Numbered from the stretch's first letter, positions 35,107 through 44,099 are shown. The stretch is DNA of 64,000 nucleotides from Frigoribacterium sp. SL97 (GCF_026625765.1 NZ_CP113062.1:1426001-1490000); one strand, 5' to 3'. The notes: a model not told the origin generated them from the letters alone. Numbers and translations are program-made.

Positions 35107-36152
35107 GCCGCCAGCCACGCCGCGATCTCGCCGGCCGCCCGCTCCTTGAGCCCGTCGCTCGCCCCCGAGCACTCGATCGAGCTCAGCGCGCACGCGGCGA
35201 GCTGCTCGTCGGAGAGGCCGAGGGTGGTCCGGGCCAACTCGTACTCGGCGAGCACGCCCGGCCCGAACAGGATGGGGTCGTCGGCGTTGATCGAGCACCG
35301 CACGCCGGCCTCGACGAGGCGCTTCAGCGGGTGGTCCTCGATCGTCGGGATCACCGAGAGCAACACGTTCGAGGTGAGGCACACGTCGAGGCAGACGCCC
35401 TCGGCGGCCAGCCGGGCCATCAGCGGTGCGCTCCGCACGGCCGTCACGCCGTGCAGCACACGGTCGGCACCGAGGACGTCCAGCGCCTCCTCGATCTGGT
35501 CCGGGCCGGCGAGCTCGCCGGCGTGCGGCGTCGAGAGCAGGCCCGCGTCCTTGGCGATGCGGAACGCCTCCTCGTAGCGCGCCGCCGGGTTGCCGCGCTC
35601 GTCGTTGGCGAGGCCGAGCGAGACGACGCCGCGGTCGGCATAGGCGGAGGCCAGGTGGGCCAGCTCGTTCGCGGCCTCGACGCTCTCGGTGCGGTCGACC
35701 GTGATCATCAGGCCGACCTCGACGCCCCATCGCTCGCCGCTCTCGGCGCAGGCCGCGAGCATCGCCCGCAGCGAGTCGTCGAGGGACCCGAAGGTGGCGA
35801 CGTAGAACTGCGGGCTCGCCCCGAACTCGACGTAGGCGACGCCCTCGACGGCGCAGTCCTCGATCGCCTCGTCGATCAGGCGGAAGAGGTTCTCCCTCTC
35901 CGCCACGACCACGAGCATGCCCTGGTACGTCGCACTGAACTCGCTGAAGTCGCCGAAGCTGGTCGGCATCGGCACGACGACGCCCGACGCCGCCGCCATG
36001 TCGGCCAGCGAGTCGGGGCGGATCGCCGCCTCCATGTGCAGGTGCAGGTGGCCCTTGGGCAGGGCGCGCAGGTCGCGCACGACGGCGCCGGCGGGTGAGG
36101 GGGTGGCAGCCGAGGAGGCGCGGGTCGCGTCGGCGGGGGAGGTGGTGGTCAC
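35103..36152 (-). CDS. adenosine deaminase family protein
   Basis: 349 residues. LPKGHLHLHMEAAIRPDSL carries the first two metal-binding histidines, STPHAGELAGPDQIEEAL the catalytic region with the HAGE motif, RVLHGVTAV the third site and SINADDPILFG the final Asp pair (usually TDDP). It hydrolyses an amino group from adenosine or an N6-modified adenine derivative. The N-terminus has a Thr/Ala-rich extension (about 25 residues) holding an exact dispersed-motif copy read as RASSA. GTG start overlaps the nucleoside hydrolase stop. Confidence 0.88.
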   Translation of the reverse strand: MTTTSPADATRASSAATPSPAGAVVRDLRALPKGHLHLHMEAAIRPDSLADMAAASGVVVPMPTSFGDFSEFSATYQGMLVVVAERENLFRLIDEAIEDCAVEGVAYVEFGASPQFYVATFGSLDDSLRAMLAACAESGERWGVEVGLMITVDRTESVEAANELAHLASAYADRGVVSLGLANDERGNPAARYEEAFRIAKDAGLLSTPHAGELAGPDQIEEALDVLGADRVLHGVTAVRSAPLMARLAAEGVCLDVCLTSNVLLSVIPTIEDHPLKRLVEAGVRCSINADDPILFGPGVLAEYELARTTLGLSDEQLAACALSSIECSGASDGLKERAAGEIAAWLAA

Positions 36153-37138
36153 GAGCGGGCTCCGTGGATCAGGGCGTCGACGAACGACGGGAGGAAGAGG
36201 TCGGTGTGGACGGCGGTGACCGCCGTCGTGGGGGTCGACGGGCCGCCGGTCGGCACGGGGCCGTCCGGGTGCCAGTCGACCCCGGCGCCGTCGGCCGTGC
36301 GCAGCACCCGGCCGCGGGTCGCGAAGCCGTCGTTCGTGATGCCGACGGGGCCGGTGACGCTGTCGGCGATCCACTCGGGGTGGACCATCAGCGCGGCGGC
36401 GAGTCCGTCGTGCACGGGGCTGACGCGGCGGCCCCAGGCGTTCCGGTAGAAGTCCAGGTAGGTCGCCAGGACGTCGGCGGCGAACGTGCCGGTCGGCGTG
36501 CCCGAGCCCCGGAGCGCCGCGACGTGCGACTCGTCGGTGATCACCTGCGACGTCGCGTTCACGCCGACCATGAGGCGGGAGGTCGCCGGGGCGGCGAAGA
36601 CCTCCCGCGCGGCCACGCCGTCGTTCTGCACGTTCGCGTCGACCATGTCCGTGCGGCCGAGGGGAGGGAACGGCCCGCTGCCGCCCATGACCGTCACCGA
36701 CCGGAAGAGGGTCAGGAGGCGCGGCTCGGCCCTCAGCGCCAGGGCCACGTTGGTGAGCGGCCCGAGGGTGAGCAGGTCGATCTCGCCCGGGGACTCCCGG
36801 GCGACCTCGACGAGGCGTCCGGCCGCCGGGGTGTCGAGCAGCACGCGCGGGAGCGGCCGGTCGGCGACGACGTCACCGAGACCGTCGTGACCGTGGACGT
36901 AGTGCGCGATGTGCGCCTCCGCCTCGAGGGGGCCCTCCGCGCCCCGGGCGACCGGGACGTCCTCGAGTCCGACGAGCCGCAGCACGTGTCCGACGTTCCG
37001 CAGGGCGTCGTCGACGGCGCAGTTGCCGTAGACGACGGTGATGCCGACGATCTCGACGTCGGGCTGCGCGGCGAGCCAGAGCAGCGCGAGGGCGTCGTCG
37101 ATGCCGGTGTCGGTGTCGACCAGCACGCGGCGCGTCAC
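36149..37138 (-). CDS. inosine/uridine-preferring nucleoside hydrolase family protein
   Basis: 329 residues. RVLVDTDTGIDDALALLWLA gives the calcium-binding DxDxxxDD cluster at residues 7-15. GNCAVDDALRNV, LLTLGPLTNVALAL and PVHDGLAAALMVHPEW (final Asp ligand) complete the fold. The family splits ribonucleosides into base and ribose. With the next two enzymes it would release bases and deaminate them. The GTG start overlaps the permease stop. One dispersed-motif copy (36714) is read as RLLT. Confidence 0.92.
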   Translation of the reverse strand: MTRRVLVDTDTGIDDALALLWLAAQPDVEIVGITVVYGNCAVDDALRNVGHVLRLVGLEDVPVARGAEGPLEAEAHIAHYVHGHDGLGDVVADRPLPRVLLDTPAAGRLVEVARESPGEIDLLTLGPLTNVALALRAEPRLLTLFRSVTVMGGSGPFPPLGRTDMVDANVQNDGVAAREVFAAPATSRLMVGVNATSQVITDESHVAALRGSGTPTGTFAADVLATYLDFYRNAWGRRVSPVHDGLAAALMVHPEWIADSVTGPVGITNDGFATRGRVLRTADGAGVDWHPDGPVPTGGPSTPTTAVTAVHTDLFLPSFVDALIHGARS

Positions 37139-38031
37139 GAGGCGGTCGCCTTGCCGGCGTTGGGGCCCCACTTCGCGAGCACCGCCGTCTCGACGAACGT
37201 CGTGACCGTGTAGAGCACGATCGAGACGAGGGTGATCAGCACGACGATCGCCCAGATCTCGCCGTACTGCGACTGCGACTTGGCGGCCGTGATGGCGGCG
37301 CCGAGGCCCTCGTAGGTGAACAGCCACTCGTAGAGCATCGCGCCGGTGATGGCTCCCGGCACGGCGATGCGCATCGAGGCGAAGAAGTACGGCAGGGCGG
37401 TGGGGAACGCGACCTTGCGCATGATCGTCCACCGGCTCCCGCCGTAGACCCGGATGAGGTCGACCGACTGGGCGCTGACCGAGCGGAAGCCGAGGGTCAG
37501 GTTCACCAACAACGGGAAGAACACGACCACCCCGCCGATGAAGCCGGCGGTGACGATGCCGTTGCCCAGCACGAGGTAGATCACGGGCGCCATCGCGAGC
37601 AGCGGGACGGTGCGCAGCAGCATGGCGATCGGCATGAACATGAACTCGACCGGGCGGATCAGGGTGAACACGATCGCCACGACGAGGGACCCGCCGACGC
37701 CGAAGACGAAGCCGATCGCGGCGTGCCACAGGGTCACGCCGAGCAGGCCTGCGATGTGCACGCGGTTCTCGGCGGCCGTGGTCCGACTGAGTTCGGAGTC
37801 GACGAAGAACCAACGGAACACGTCGGCCGGGGTCTTCGCGATGAACGCGTTGGCCTGCAGCACGACGATGGCGAGGTTCCACAGGATGCCGAGGATGACC
37901 GCCGAGATCGCGATCGTCAGCACGGTGCGGCCGATGCGCCGCAGGACGAACCGGGCGGTCGAGGAGGCGCTGGTCGAGACCGCGGGGGCGGTGACGCGGG
38001 TGCCGGTGCCCGTGGGCAGGGTCGTGGCCAT
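37135..38031 (-). CDS. ABC transporter permease (SsuC/TauC/ThiX type), subunit 2
   Basis: 298 residues, six membrane helices, binding-protein-dependent transport domain with the EAA-type loop DLIRVYGGSRWTIMRKVAFPTALPYFFASMRIAVPGA. It forms the channel together with the paralogous permease encoded just before it; ATG overlaps that gene's stop by one base (TGATG). Partners are the NMT1-type binding protein and the ATPase upstream. Confidence 0.9.
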   Translation of the reverse strand: MATTLPTGTGTRVTAPAVSTSASSTARFVLRRIGRTVLTIAISAVILGILWNLAIVVLQANAFIAKTPADVFRWFFVDSELSRTTAAENRVHIAGLLGVTLWHAAIGFVFGVGGSLVVAIVFTLIRPVEFMFMPIAMLLRTVPLLAMAPVIYLVLGNGIVTAGFIGGVVVFFPLLVNLTLGFRSVSAQSVDLIRVYGGSRWTIMRKVAFPTALPYFFASMRIAVPGAITGAMLYEWLFTYEGLGAAITAAKSQSQYGEIWAIVVLITLVSIVLYTVTTFVETAVLAKWGPNAGKATAS

Positions 38032-38951
38032 CAGAACCCCTCTCCGGCGCGGCTGTCGCCCGCCGACCAGGGCGTGACCAGTCGGCTGATCCGCCCGATG
38101 ACGAAGTAGGCGATCCCGGCGATGCCGCCCGAGATCAGGGCCAGCGCCCAGAGCTTGACCGACGCCGCCGTGGCCTGCGCCGCGAGCAGCAGGATGCCGA
38201 GGCCCTGGTCGACGCCGATGAGGAAGTACTCGCCGAGCACCGCCCCGAGGAACGCCGCGGGGGCCGCCAGCTTCAGTGCCGCGAGGATGCTGGGCAGGGC
38301 GGCGATCAGACGGACCTTGACCAGCTGCGTCCAGCGCGAGCCACCGTAGGCCGTGATGACGTCGAGCTGGGTCTCGCTCGCGGCCCGCAGGCCGAGCAGG
38401 GTGCCGATGACGGTGGTGAAGATCACGCTGAGCGCGGCCAGGAAGATCGACGTCGTCCGGCCGCCGGCGGGCGACATGAGCGTGACGATCGGGGCGATCG
38501 CGGTCAGCGGGATGCACGAGCAGACCACTGCGAGCTGGGTCGAGAGGCCCTCGAACCACGGCACGAGCAGCACGGCGAAGGCCAGCGCGAACGCGATGAG
38601 GTTGCCCCAGAGGAAGCCCCACGCCGCGCTGCCGGCGGTCGCGCCGATGGCACGCCAGTAGACGAGGTCGCTGAGGTCGGTGACGAGCTGGACGAGCACC
38701 TGGCCGGGTGGGGGCACCGAGCCCGTCACCGAGAAGAGCGTGACGGCCACGACCTGCCAGATCGCGACGATGAGCACGATCCCGACGAGGGCGCCGACCC
38801 ACGGCGGGGCAGCCGCCATCGAGCCGAGCACCGACCGTCGCTCGCGACCCCGGACGGTCTCGGCCTGGAGCGCCACGCTCTGGCCCAGCTCCGCCTCGAC
38901 CTCGACCTCGCGCTCGGCCGTCTCGCGGGGCGACGTGTGCAGGTCAGTCAT
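38031..38951 (-). CDS. ABC transporter permease (SsuC/TauC/ThiX type), subunit 1
   Basis: 306 residues. A 45-residue acidic cytoplasmic arm, then six membrane helices, with EAA-type loop DVITAYGGSRWTQLVKVRLIAALPSILAALKLAAPAAF. The sequence differs enough from its neighbour to form a heterodimeric channel. ATG overlaps the end of the ATPase gene by eight bases. Confidence 0.9.
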   Translation of the reverse strand: MTDLHTSPRETAEREVEVEAELGQSVALQAETVRGRERRSVLGSMAAAPPWVGALVGIVLIVAIWQVVAVTLFSVTGSVPPPGQVLVQLVTDLSDLVYWRAIGATAGSAAWGFLWGNLIAFALAFAVLLVPWFEGLSTQLAVVCSCIPLTAIAPIVTLMSPAGGRTTSIFLAALSVIFTTVIGTLLGLRAASETQLDVITAYGGSRWTQLVKVRLIAALPSILAALKLAAPAAFLGAVLGEYFLIGVDQGLGILLLAAQATAASVKLWALALISGGIAGIAYFVIGRISRLVTPWSAGDSRAGEGF

Positions 38952-39807
38952 CGGCGGCCGCCCCGTGCGAGCCGAACAGGATCTCGGAGATGCGGTCGAC
39001 GTACGCGTGGAACTCCGGGGTGCGGGTCAGCTCGGGCAGACGCGGTCGGGGCAGGTCGATCTCGACCACCTCGGCGATGCGGCCGGGCCGGGCGCTCATC
39101 ACGGCGACGACGTCGGACAGGAACACGGCCTCGGCGATGCCGTGCGTCACCATGAGCGTCGTGGCGGGCTTCTCGCCCCAGATGCGCAGCAGCTCCACGT
39201 TCATGCGCTGCCGCGTCATGTCGTCGAGCGCGCCGAAGGGCTCGTCGAGCAGCATGATGGTCGGCTGCACGGCGAGGCAGCGGGCGATCGAGACGCGCTG
39301 GCGCATGCCGCCCGACAGCTGCGCCGGCTTGGCCTTCTCGAAGCCCTTCAGGCCGACGAGGTCGATCAGGTCGTCGATCAGGCCGGCCGGGGGAGTCAGC
39401 CCGGCGACTTCGAGCGGCAACCGGATGTTGTTCTCCACGCTGCGCCAGGGCAGCAGGGCCGAGTCCTGGAACGCGATGCCCGTCTCGTGCCCGCGCTGCA
39501 CCTCGGCCGCGGTCTTGCCGTTGATCACGACGCTGCCCGAGGTGGGCGTCTCGAGCCCCGCCAGGATGCGCAGGATGGTCGACTTGCCGCAGCCCGAGGG
39601 GCCGAGCAGGCTGAGGAACGAGTCCTTCTTCGTGCCCAGGTCGATCTGCGTCAGGGCCTGCACGCTCTTCCGACCGAGCTGGAACGACTTGGTCAGCCCC
39701 TGGATGTTGATGCCCGTGGCGAGTTCGGGTCGGTCGGCGGGGTCGCCCGTGGCCGTCGTGAGCGGCAGCGTGGTGCGCGCGGTCGTGGTGCCGTCCGTCA
39801 TGGTCAT
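38944..39807 (-). CDS. ABC transporter ATP-binding protein (SsuB/TauB type)
   Basis: 287 residues. Walker A LLGPSGCGKST, Q-loop FQDSALLPWRSV, signature QLSGGMRQRVSIARCL, Walker B IMLLDEPFGALD and the switch histidine VTHGIAEA are all intact. The QDxxLLPW form of the Q-loop is typical of the nitrate/sulfonate/taurine class. It energises the two permeases. ATG at 39807 overlaps the binding-protein stop; a second Met two codons on is possible. Confidence 0.93.
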   Translation of the reverse strand: MTMTDGTTTARTTLPLTTATGDPADRPELATGINIQGLTKSFQLGRKSVQALTQIDLGTKKDSFLSLLGPSGCGKSTILRILAGLETPTSGSVVINGKTAAEVQRGHETGIAFQDSALLPWRSVENNIRLPLEVAGLTPPAGLIDDLIDLVGLKGFEKAKPAQLSGGMRQRVSIARCLAVQPTIMLLDEPFGALDDMTRQRMNVELLRIWGEKPATTLMVTHGIAEAVFLSDVVAVMSARPGRIAEVVEIDLPRPRLPELTRTPEFHAYVDRISEILFGSHGAAADD

Positions 39808-40934
39808 GCCGTGGGGATCTCGAAGGTCGTGACGAGGTCGGGGTTCTCCTCGTAGACCTCCTTGATGATGCTGAGGTCGAAGAGGTCGTCGGCCGACACG
39901 TCGGTGCCCATGGCCTTGAGCGAGGCGATGTTCTCGGCGACCAGCTCGTCGGTCATCGTGAACAGGCCGTTGGCGTTGACGTCCTCGGTGAGGATCAGCG
40001 TGTTCTGCGCCTCGGCCTCGGCCGTCTGCTCCTCGACGTCGAGGTCCTGGTCCTTGCCGTACTTCTCGGCGGCGTACTTCGCGCTCTGCTCCGGGTCCTT
40101 CACCGCGTCGGTCCAGCCCTTGATCTCGGCGACCAGGAAGGCCTTGAGCATGTCGCGCTCGTTGTCGATGGTGTCCTGCGTGACGGTGAAGGTCTCGGCG
40201 ACGAAGGGAAGTCCGTTGTCGGCGAAGCCGAGCACGACCGGGGTGAAGCCGTCCATCTCGGCGAGGATCGGCTCGTTCGTGATGTACGACATGTGCGCGT
40301 CGTAGGCGTTCGTCTCGAGCGGGGCGATGTCGTACTGCGTGGCGACGAGCTCGACGTCGTCCAGCGTCATGTCGTTGGCCTTGAGGAAGCCCTCGAAGAT
40401 CGTCTGGTTGCCGCCGGACTGCACGCCGATCTTCTTGCCCTTGAGGTCGGCCAGGGTGCGGATCGGCTCTCCCTCCTCGAGCGAGAGCAGGCAGAACGGG
40501 TTCTTCTGGAACGTCGTGCCGATGATCTTGAGGGCGGCGCCCTGAGCGACCGAGGGGCCGGTGAGCGAGGCCGACGACAACCCGACCTTGGCCTGCCCGG
40601 CGAGCAGCGCCTCCTCGGCTCCGGTCTGCCCGCCGCCCGCGAGCAGCGTGACCTCGCTGAAGCCGGCGTCGGTGTAGTAGCCCTTCTCCGTGGCGAAGTA
40701 CTCGCCCGCGAACTCGATGTTCTTGATCCACGAGAGCTGGACGGCGATGGTGCCGAACGACCCGCCGGACGCGGCCCCGCCGGTCGCCGCGCCCGTCCCG
40801 GCCGACGAGTCGGTGCAGGCGGCGAGCAGGGCGGTCGTGCCGACGACGAGGGCGGCCGACCCGCCCAGGCGCAGGAACCCGCGGCGGTCGAGGGAGGTGG
40901 AGCGGAACGCGGGAGGAACGGAGAGAGGGCTCAT
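39804..40934 (-). CDS. ABC transporter substrate-binding protein, NMT1/THI5-like, Tat lipoprotein
   Basis: 376 residues. The N-terminus has a twin-arginine motif (DRRGFLRLGG) and ends in lipobox LLAAC (Cys near 40), so it is exported folded and lipid-anchored. The mature part follows the NMT1/THI5 pattern: VQLSWIKNIEFAGEYFATEKGYY, GGGQTGAEEALLAGQAKVGLSSAS, LKGKKIGVQSGGNQTIFE. Relatives bind pyrimidine thiamin precursors, riboflavin or other heterocycles. CAGGAG precedes the ATG. It is the first gene of the operon and faces a divergent TetR. The purine enzymes downstream suggest a nucleoside or modified purine ligand (inference). Confidence 0.87.
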   Translation of the reverse strand: MSPLSVPPAFRSTSLDRRGFLRLGGSAALVVGTTALLAACTDSSAGTGAATGGAASGGSFGTIAVQLSWIKNIEFAGEYFATEKGYYTDAGFSEVTLLAGGGQTGAEEALLAGQAKVGLSSASLTGPSVAQGAALKIIGTTFQKNPFCLLSLEEGEPIRTLADLKGKKIGVQSGGNQTIFEGFLKANDMTLDDVELVATQYDIAPLETNAYDAHMSYITNEPILAEMDGFTPVVLGFADNGLPFVAETFTVTQDTIDNERDMLKAFLVAEIKGWTDAVKDPEQSAKYAAEKYGKDQDLDVEEQTAEAEAQNTLILTEDVNANGLFTMTDELVAENIASLKAMGTDVSADDLFDLSIIKEVYEENPDLVTTFEIPTA

Positions 40935-41040
40935 GGGGGAACTCCTGAGGTTCGTTCGGGTGAGGTGTCGAAAAGCTAGACCCGGACTGTTTCATCGTCG
41001 TTTCGGTCGTGTTGCCGTCGTCGCCGACCTCGCGAGACGT

Positions 41041-41046
41041 TAGTTT
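41041..41046 (+). promoter_or_regulatory. -10 box (TAGTTT) of a leaderless promoter for the TetR gene, with nearby CTCGCGAG palindrome
   Basis: TAGTTT-N7-ATG at 41054. Just upstream lies CTCGCGAG (41029-41036), a candidate half of an autoregulatory operator. The 119-bp divergent gap also drives the ABC/purine operon; on that strand TAGCTT about 40 nt before the Shine-Dalgarno is a possible -10. Confidence 0.5.
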
Positions 41047-41053
41047 CGGGGTC

Positions 41054-41653
41054 ATGGCCACGCGTGAGTCGTCCGACAAGAGGGCCGAACTGCTCGAGCG
41101 CGTCGTCGACCACGTGCTCGAGAACGGCGTCGGCCAGCTCACCCTGCGCGCCCTCGCGACGGCGGTCGGCTCGAACAACCGCATGCTGCTGTACTACTTC
41201 GGCAACCGCGAAGAACTGGTCGTCACGGCGCTGCACGGAGCCGAACGGCGGTTCCCGGGCATCGTCGGGGTCGTGGACCACCTGGCCGGGCCGGACCTGC
41301 CCCTCGACCAGCGCCTCCTCGCCGTCTGGCGGACGGTGTCCGATCCCGTCAACCAGCCCTTCAACCGCCTGTTCTTCGAGGTGTTCGGCCTCGCGAGCTT
41401 CGATCGCGAGCGCTACGCCTCGCTGCTCGGCGACATCGGCTCCGAGTGGGTGGGTCAGGTGGCGGCCGCGTACCGCGCCGAGGGCGTCGAGGAGGCGCGG
41501 GCCGAGTCGCTCGCGCACGAGACGGTCGCGCTCTGGCGCGGTCTCCAGGCGACGCTGCTCAGCGCCGGGGCGAGCGCGGCCGTCGACCGCGCGGCCGTCG
41601 ACGCGACCGCGGCGCTCGTCGCCCGCGTCCGCGCCGCCGCCGTCCCCGCCTGA
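41054..41653 (+). CDS. TetR family transcriptional regulator
   Basis: 199 residues. The N-terminal domain has LTLRALATAVGSNNRMLLYYFGNREELVV, a TetR helix-turn-helix with the unusual SNNRMLLYYF recognition part. The C-terminal domain is typical of TetR_C proteins with dimer helices. It is divergent from the NMT1-type ABC/purine operon and 68 nt before a flavin monooxygenase gene, so it may control either or both (inference). A dispersed-motif copy is read here in the minority orientation (EEAR). Confidence 0.88.
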   Translation: MATRESSDKRAELLERVVDHVLENGVGQLTLRALATAVGSNNRMLLYYFGNREELVVTALHGAERRFPGIVGVVDHLAGPDLPLDQRLLAVWRTVSDPVNQPFNRLFFEVFGLASFDRERYASLLGDIGSEWVGQVAAAYRAEGVEEARAESLAHETVALWRGLQATLLSAGASAAVDRAAVDATAALVARVRAAAVPA

Positions 41654-41696
41654 GGGGAGTCCCGTGTTAAGACCTTGTTTCGGGGCTGGACTCTGG

Positions 41697-41714
41697 GTGA
41701 ACCATCCGGTTCAC
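41697..41714. promoter_or_regulatory. perfect operator-like dyad before the flavin monooxygenase gene
   Basis: GTGAACC-ATCC-GGTTCAC is a perfect 7-bp inverted repeat ending seven bases before the ATG. The 18-bp size fits a TetR dimer site; the adjacent TetR is the obvious candidate. It could also form a small RNA hairpin at the ribosome site. Confidence 0.6.
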
Positions 41715-41721
41715 TGACGTC

Positions 41722-43122
41722 ATGAAGCAGATCCGTCTCGGTGTGTTCGAAGTCGCCGGCCCCCAGGTCGGCGGCACCCTCAGCTGGTCCCACCCGCGCA
41801 GCGACTCGCTCGGCTACCACGGGCTCGACCTGTGGATCGGCATGGCGAAGCTGCTCGACGCGGCCGGCTTCGACTTCCTGTTCTTCGCCGACGGGTTCGG
41901 TTACCCGTCGGTCGACGGCGACCTGCCCGAGACCGCGGCGCGGGGCGGCATCAACTTCCCCGGCATGGACCCGGCCCTGCTGATCCCGACCCTGGCCCGC
42001 GAGACCGAACGGCTCGGCTTCGTCGTCACCTCGTCGACCGGCCTCGACCACCCCGTGCAGTCGGCCCGCCGCTTCGCCACGCTCGACCACCTGACGGGCG
42101 GCCGCATCGGCTGGAACATCGTCACGGGCGCCTCGCAGAACACCGTCGCCGAGCTGTTCGGCCACGACCAGATGCGCGGCCACGACGCCCGCTACGACCA
42201 GGCCGACGAGTACGTCGACCTGGCGATCACGCTCTGGGAGGGCTGCTGGGAGGACGGCGCGTTCCGCGGCGACGCCGAGGCGGGCGTCCTCGCCGACCGA
42301 GACCGGATCCACCGGGTCGAGTTCGCCGGCGAGCACTTCCGGTCGTCCGGCTACTTCACGGTCGCCCCGTCGCCGCAGCGGACGCCCGTCCTGTTCCAGG
42401 CCGGCACGTCCGACCGGGGGCGCGCCTACGCCGCGCGCAACGCCGAGTGCGTCTTCGTGCAGGGCACGACGGTGCCGAAGACGGCCGCGAACGTCGCCGA
42501 CATCCGCGCGAAGGCGGCCGCCCTCGGCCGCGACCCCGAGTCGGTCAAGATCATGGTCGGGCTCACCGTCACGGTGGCCCCGACCCACGACGAGGCCGTC
42601 GCGCTGCGGAAGGAGTTCGACGACCTGCAGACCGACGAGGTCGTCGCCGTCCTCTACGCGGGCAACACGGGCATCGACCTGCTCTCGCTCGACCCGTCCC
42701 GCGACCTGACGCAGCTGCAGGACGACGGAGGCCCCGTCGGGCAGATGGGTCAGAGCAACATCGACCGGTTCCTGCCGAAGGACGGTTCGCCGGCCCCGAC
42801 CGTGCGCGAGATCCTCGACGACCTGCGAGGCAAGGGCACCCGGGGGCTCCAGCTGGTCGGCGACCCCGTCGAGGTCGCGGACGAGCTCGAGCGGCTCGTC
42901 GACGAGACCGACCTCGACGGATTCCTGATCGAGCCGATCTTCGGCACGGCCGACCTGGCCGACTTCGCCGACCTCGTCGTGCCCGAACTGCGTCGCCGCG
43001 GCCGGATGCCGGCCGAGCCGGCCACGGGCACGCTGCGGGAGCAGATGCTCGGCCGTCCCGGCGCACACCTCTCGGCCGACCACCCGGGTGCCCGCTTCGC
43101 GGTGGTGCGGGCGACGGTCTGA
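41722..43122 (+). CDS. LLM-class flavin-dependent monooxygenase (NtaA/SnaA/DszA type)
   Basis: 466 residues, bacterial luciferase-like barrel. Segments typical of the NtaA/DmoA/DszA branch are LGVFEVAGPQ, FDFLFFADGFG, TSSTGLDHPVQSARRFATLDHLTGGRIGWNIVTG and QAGTSDRGRAYAARNAECVF. These enzymes use FMNH2 from a separate reductase and oxygen to cleave C-N or C-S bonds in chelators, sulfonates or related compounds. No reductase is adjacent. An 18-bp dyad precedes the start. The gene converges on a HAD phosphatase. Confidence 0.88.
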   Translation: MKQIRLGVFEVAGPQVGGTLSWSHPRSDSLGYHGLDLWIGMAKLLDAAGFDFLFFADGFGYPSVDGDLPETAARGGINFPGMDPALLIPTLARETERLGFVVTSSTGLDHPVQSARRFATLDHLTGGRIGWNIVTGASQNTVAELFGHDQMRGHDARYDQADEYVDLAITLWEGCWEDGAFRGDAEAGVLADRDRIHRVEFAGEHFRSSGYFTVAPSPQRTPVLFQAGTSDRGRAYAARNAECVFVQGTTVPKTAANVADIRAKAAALGRDPESVKIMVGLTVTVAPTHDEAVALRKEFDDLQTDEVVAVLYAGNTGIDLLSLDPSRDLTQLQDDGGPVGQMGQSNIDRFLPKDGSPAPTVREILDDLRGKGTRGLQLVGDPVEVADELERLVDETDLDGFLIEPIFGTADLADFADLVVPELRRRGRMPAEPATGTLREQMLGRPGAHLSADHPGARFAVVRATV

Positions 43123-43148
43123 CGCCGACGCCGACGCCGCCGGGTGGT

Positions 43149-43217
43149 GCGCCTCCCCGGGGACCGTGTCCCGGCGGCGCGGGCGGCTCAGGGCGTGCGG
43201 CTGGTCCGGGGAGGCGC
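43149..43217. terminator. inverted pair of motif variants between convergent genes
   Basis: GCGCCTCCCCGG followed by GGACC (43149-43165) can pair with GGTCCGGGGAGGCGC (43203-43217) with a 2-nt bulge and a loop that is itself GC-rich. It lies between the monooxygenase and HAD stop codons. Confidence 0.55.
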
Positions 43218-43225
43218 GGCTCGGC

Positions 43226-43963
43226 TCAGGAGGCGCGTCCCGCCCAGGCGCGGATCGCCGGGTACAGCTCGGGCAGCGTCCCCGCGCGATGCGTCGGCCG
43301 GGCGTCCGCGGAGGGGAACCGCTCGACCAACGCGGTCGGCGAACCCTGGGCGGCGGCCGGTTCGAGGTCGTTCGGCCAGATGTCGCCCACGCTGAGCAGG
43401 CGGTCGGGGTGGCCGGCGAGACCCGCGTCGGCGCGGAGCCGGTCGAGCACGGCGGGCAGCCCGGACGGTTTGCGCGCGTCGGTGACGATCTCGTCGACGC
43501 GGTCGGCGAGGCCCAGTCGTTCGAGGGGCTGGACGACGCCGTGCTCGGGGGAGTTCGTCACGAGCACGACGCGCACGCCGTCGGGCAGCGAGTCGAGCAG
43601 TTCGGCGAGCCCGTCCGGAGCCTCGATCTCGAGGCGGCCGTCCGCGAGGGCCGCCCGGGCCCCGGCGTACGCGGCCGAGCGGGCCGCGTCGGCGACGCCG
43701 AGGGCGCGTGAGACCCGCTCGGCGACGACGTACCCGTCGGGCGACCCGTCGGCCTCGGCCAGGGCGGCGTCGACCCCGGCGGGTTCGTCGGCGAGCGGGC
43801 TGCCGACGAACCGGGCCAGCACCGCTTCGACCAGCCGGGGTGGGTGCCGCTCGTCGGTCGCTGTGAGGGCCTCGTCCAGGAGGCGCGCGTAGGTCAGGAC
43901 GGCGCCATCGCCCAGGCAGACGGTCCCGTCGAAGTCGAGCACGAGGACGTGGGTGGTGGTCAT
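43226..43963 (-). CDS. HAD family hydrolase
   Basis: 245 residues. HAD motif I DFDGTV near residue 10, motif II VVLVTNSPEHG, motif III lysine in TDARKPSG and motif IV SVGDIWPNDL are all visible. These enzymes dephosphorylate small phosphorylated metabolites; the substrate cannot be assigned. ATG at 43963 fits the short N-terminus of the fold. The last codons plus stop (CGC GCC TCC TGA) are an exact dispersed-motif copy, so the protein ends in Arg-Ala-Ser. Confidence 0.85.
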   Translation of the reverse strand: MTTTHVLVLDFDGTVCLGDGAVLTYARLLDEALTATDERHPPRLVEAVLARFVGSPLADEPAGVDAALAEADGSPDGYVVAERVSRALGVADAARSAAYAGARAALADGRLEIEAPDGLAELLDSLPDGVRVVLVTNSPEHGVVQPLERLGLADRVDEIVTDARKPSGLPAVLDRLRADAGLAGHPDRLLSVGDIWPNDLEPAAAQGSPTALVERFPSADARPTHRAGTLPELYPAIRAWAGRAS

Positions 43964-44093
43964 CCGTCGATCCTGCCCCACGTGACCGACACCCGAGCGT
44001 GGGAGGGGCCGTGGTGCGGCCGATGGGTCTGGGAGCGGGCCAAGGAATGCTGTGGGCCGTCTGTGCATTCCCTCCGCGTCGACGCGGGCGCGA

Positions 44094-44099
44094 TAGAAC
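44094..44099 (+). promoter_or_regulatory. -10 box (TAGAAC) of a leaderless promoter
   Basis: TAGAAC-N6-ATG at 44106. GGGAGC lies only one base from the ATG and is too close to act as a Shine-Dalgarno. Confidence 0.45.
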
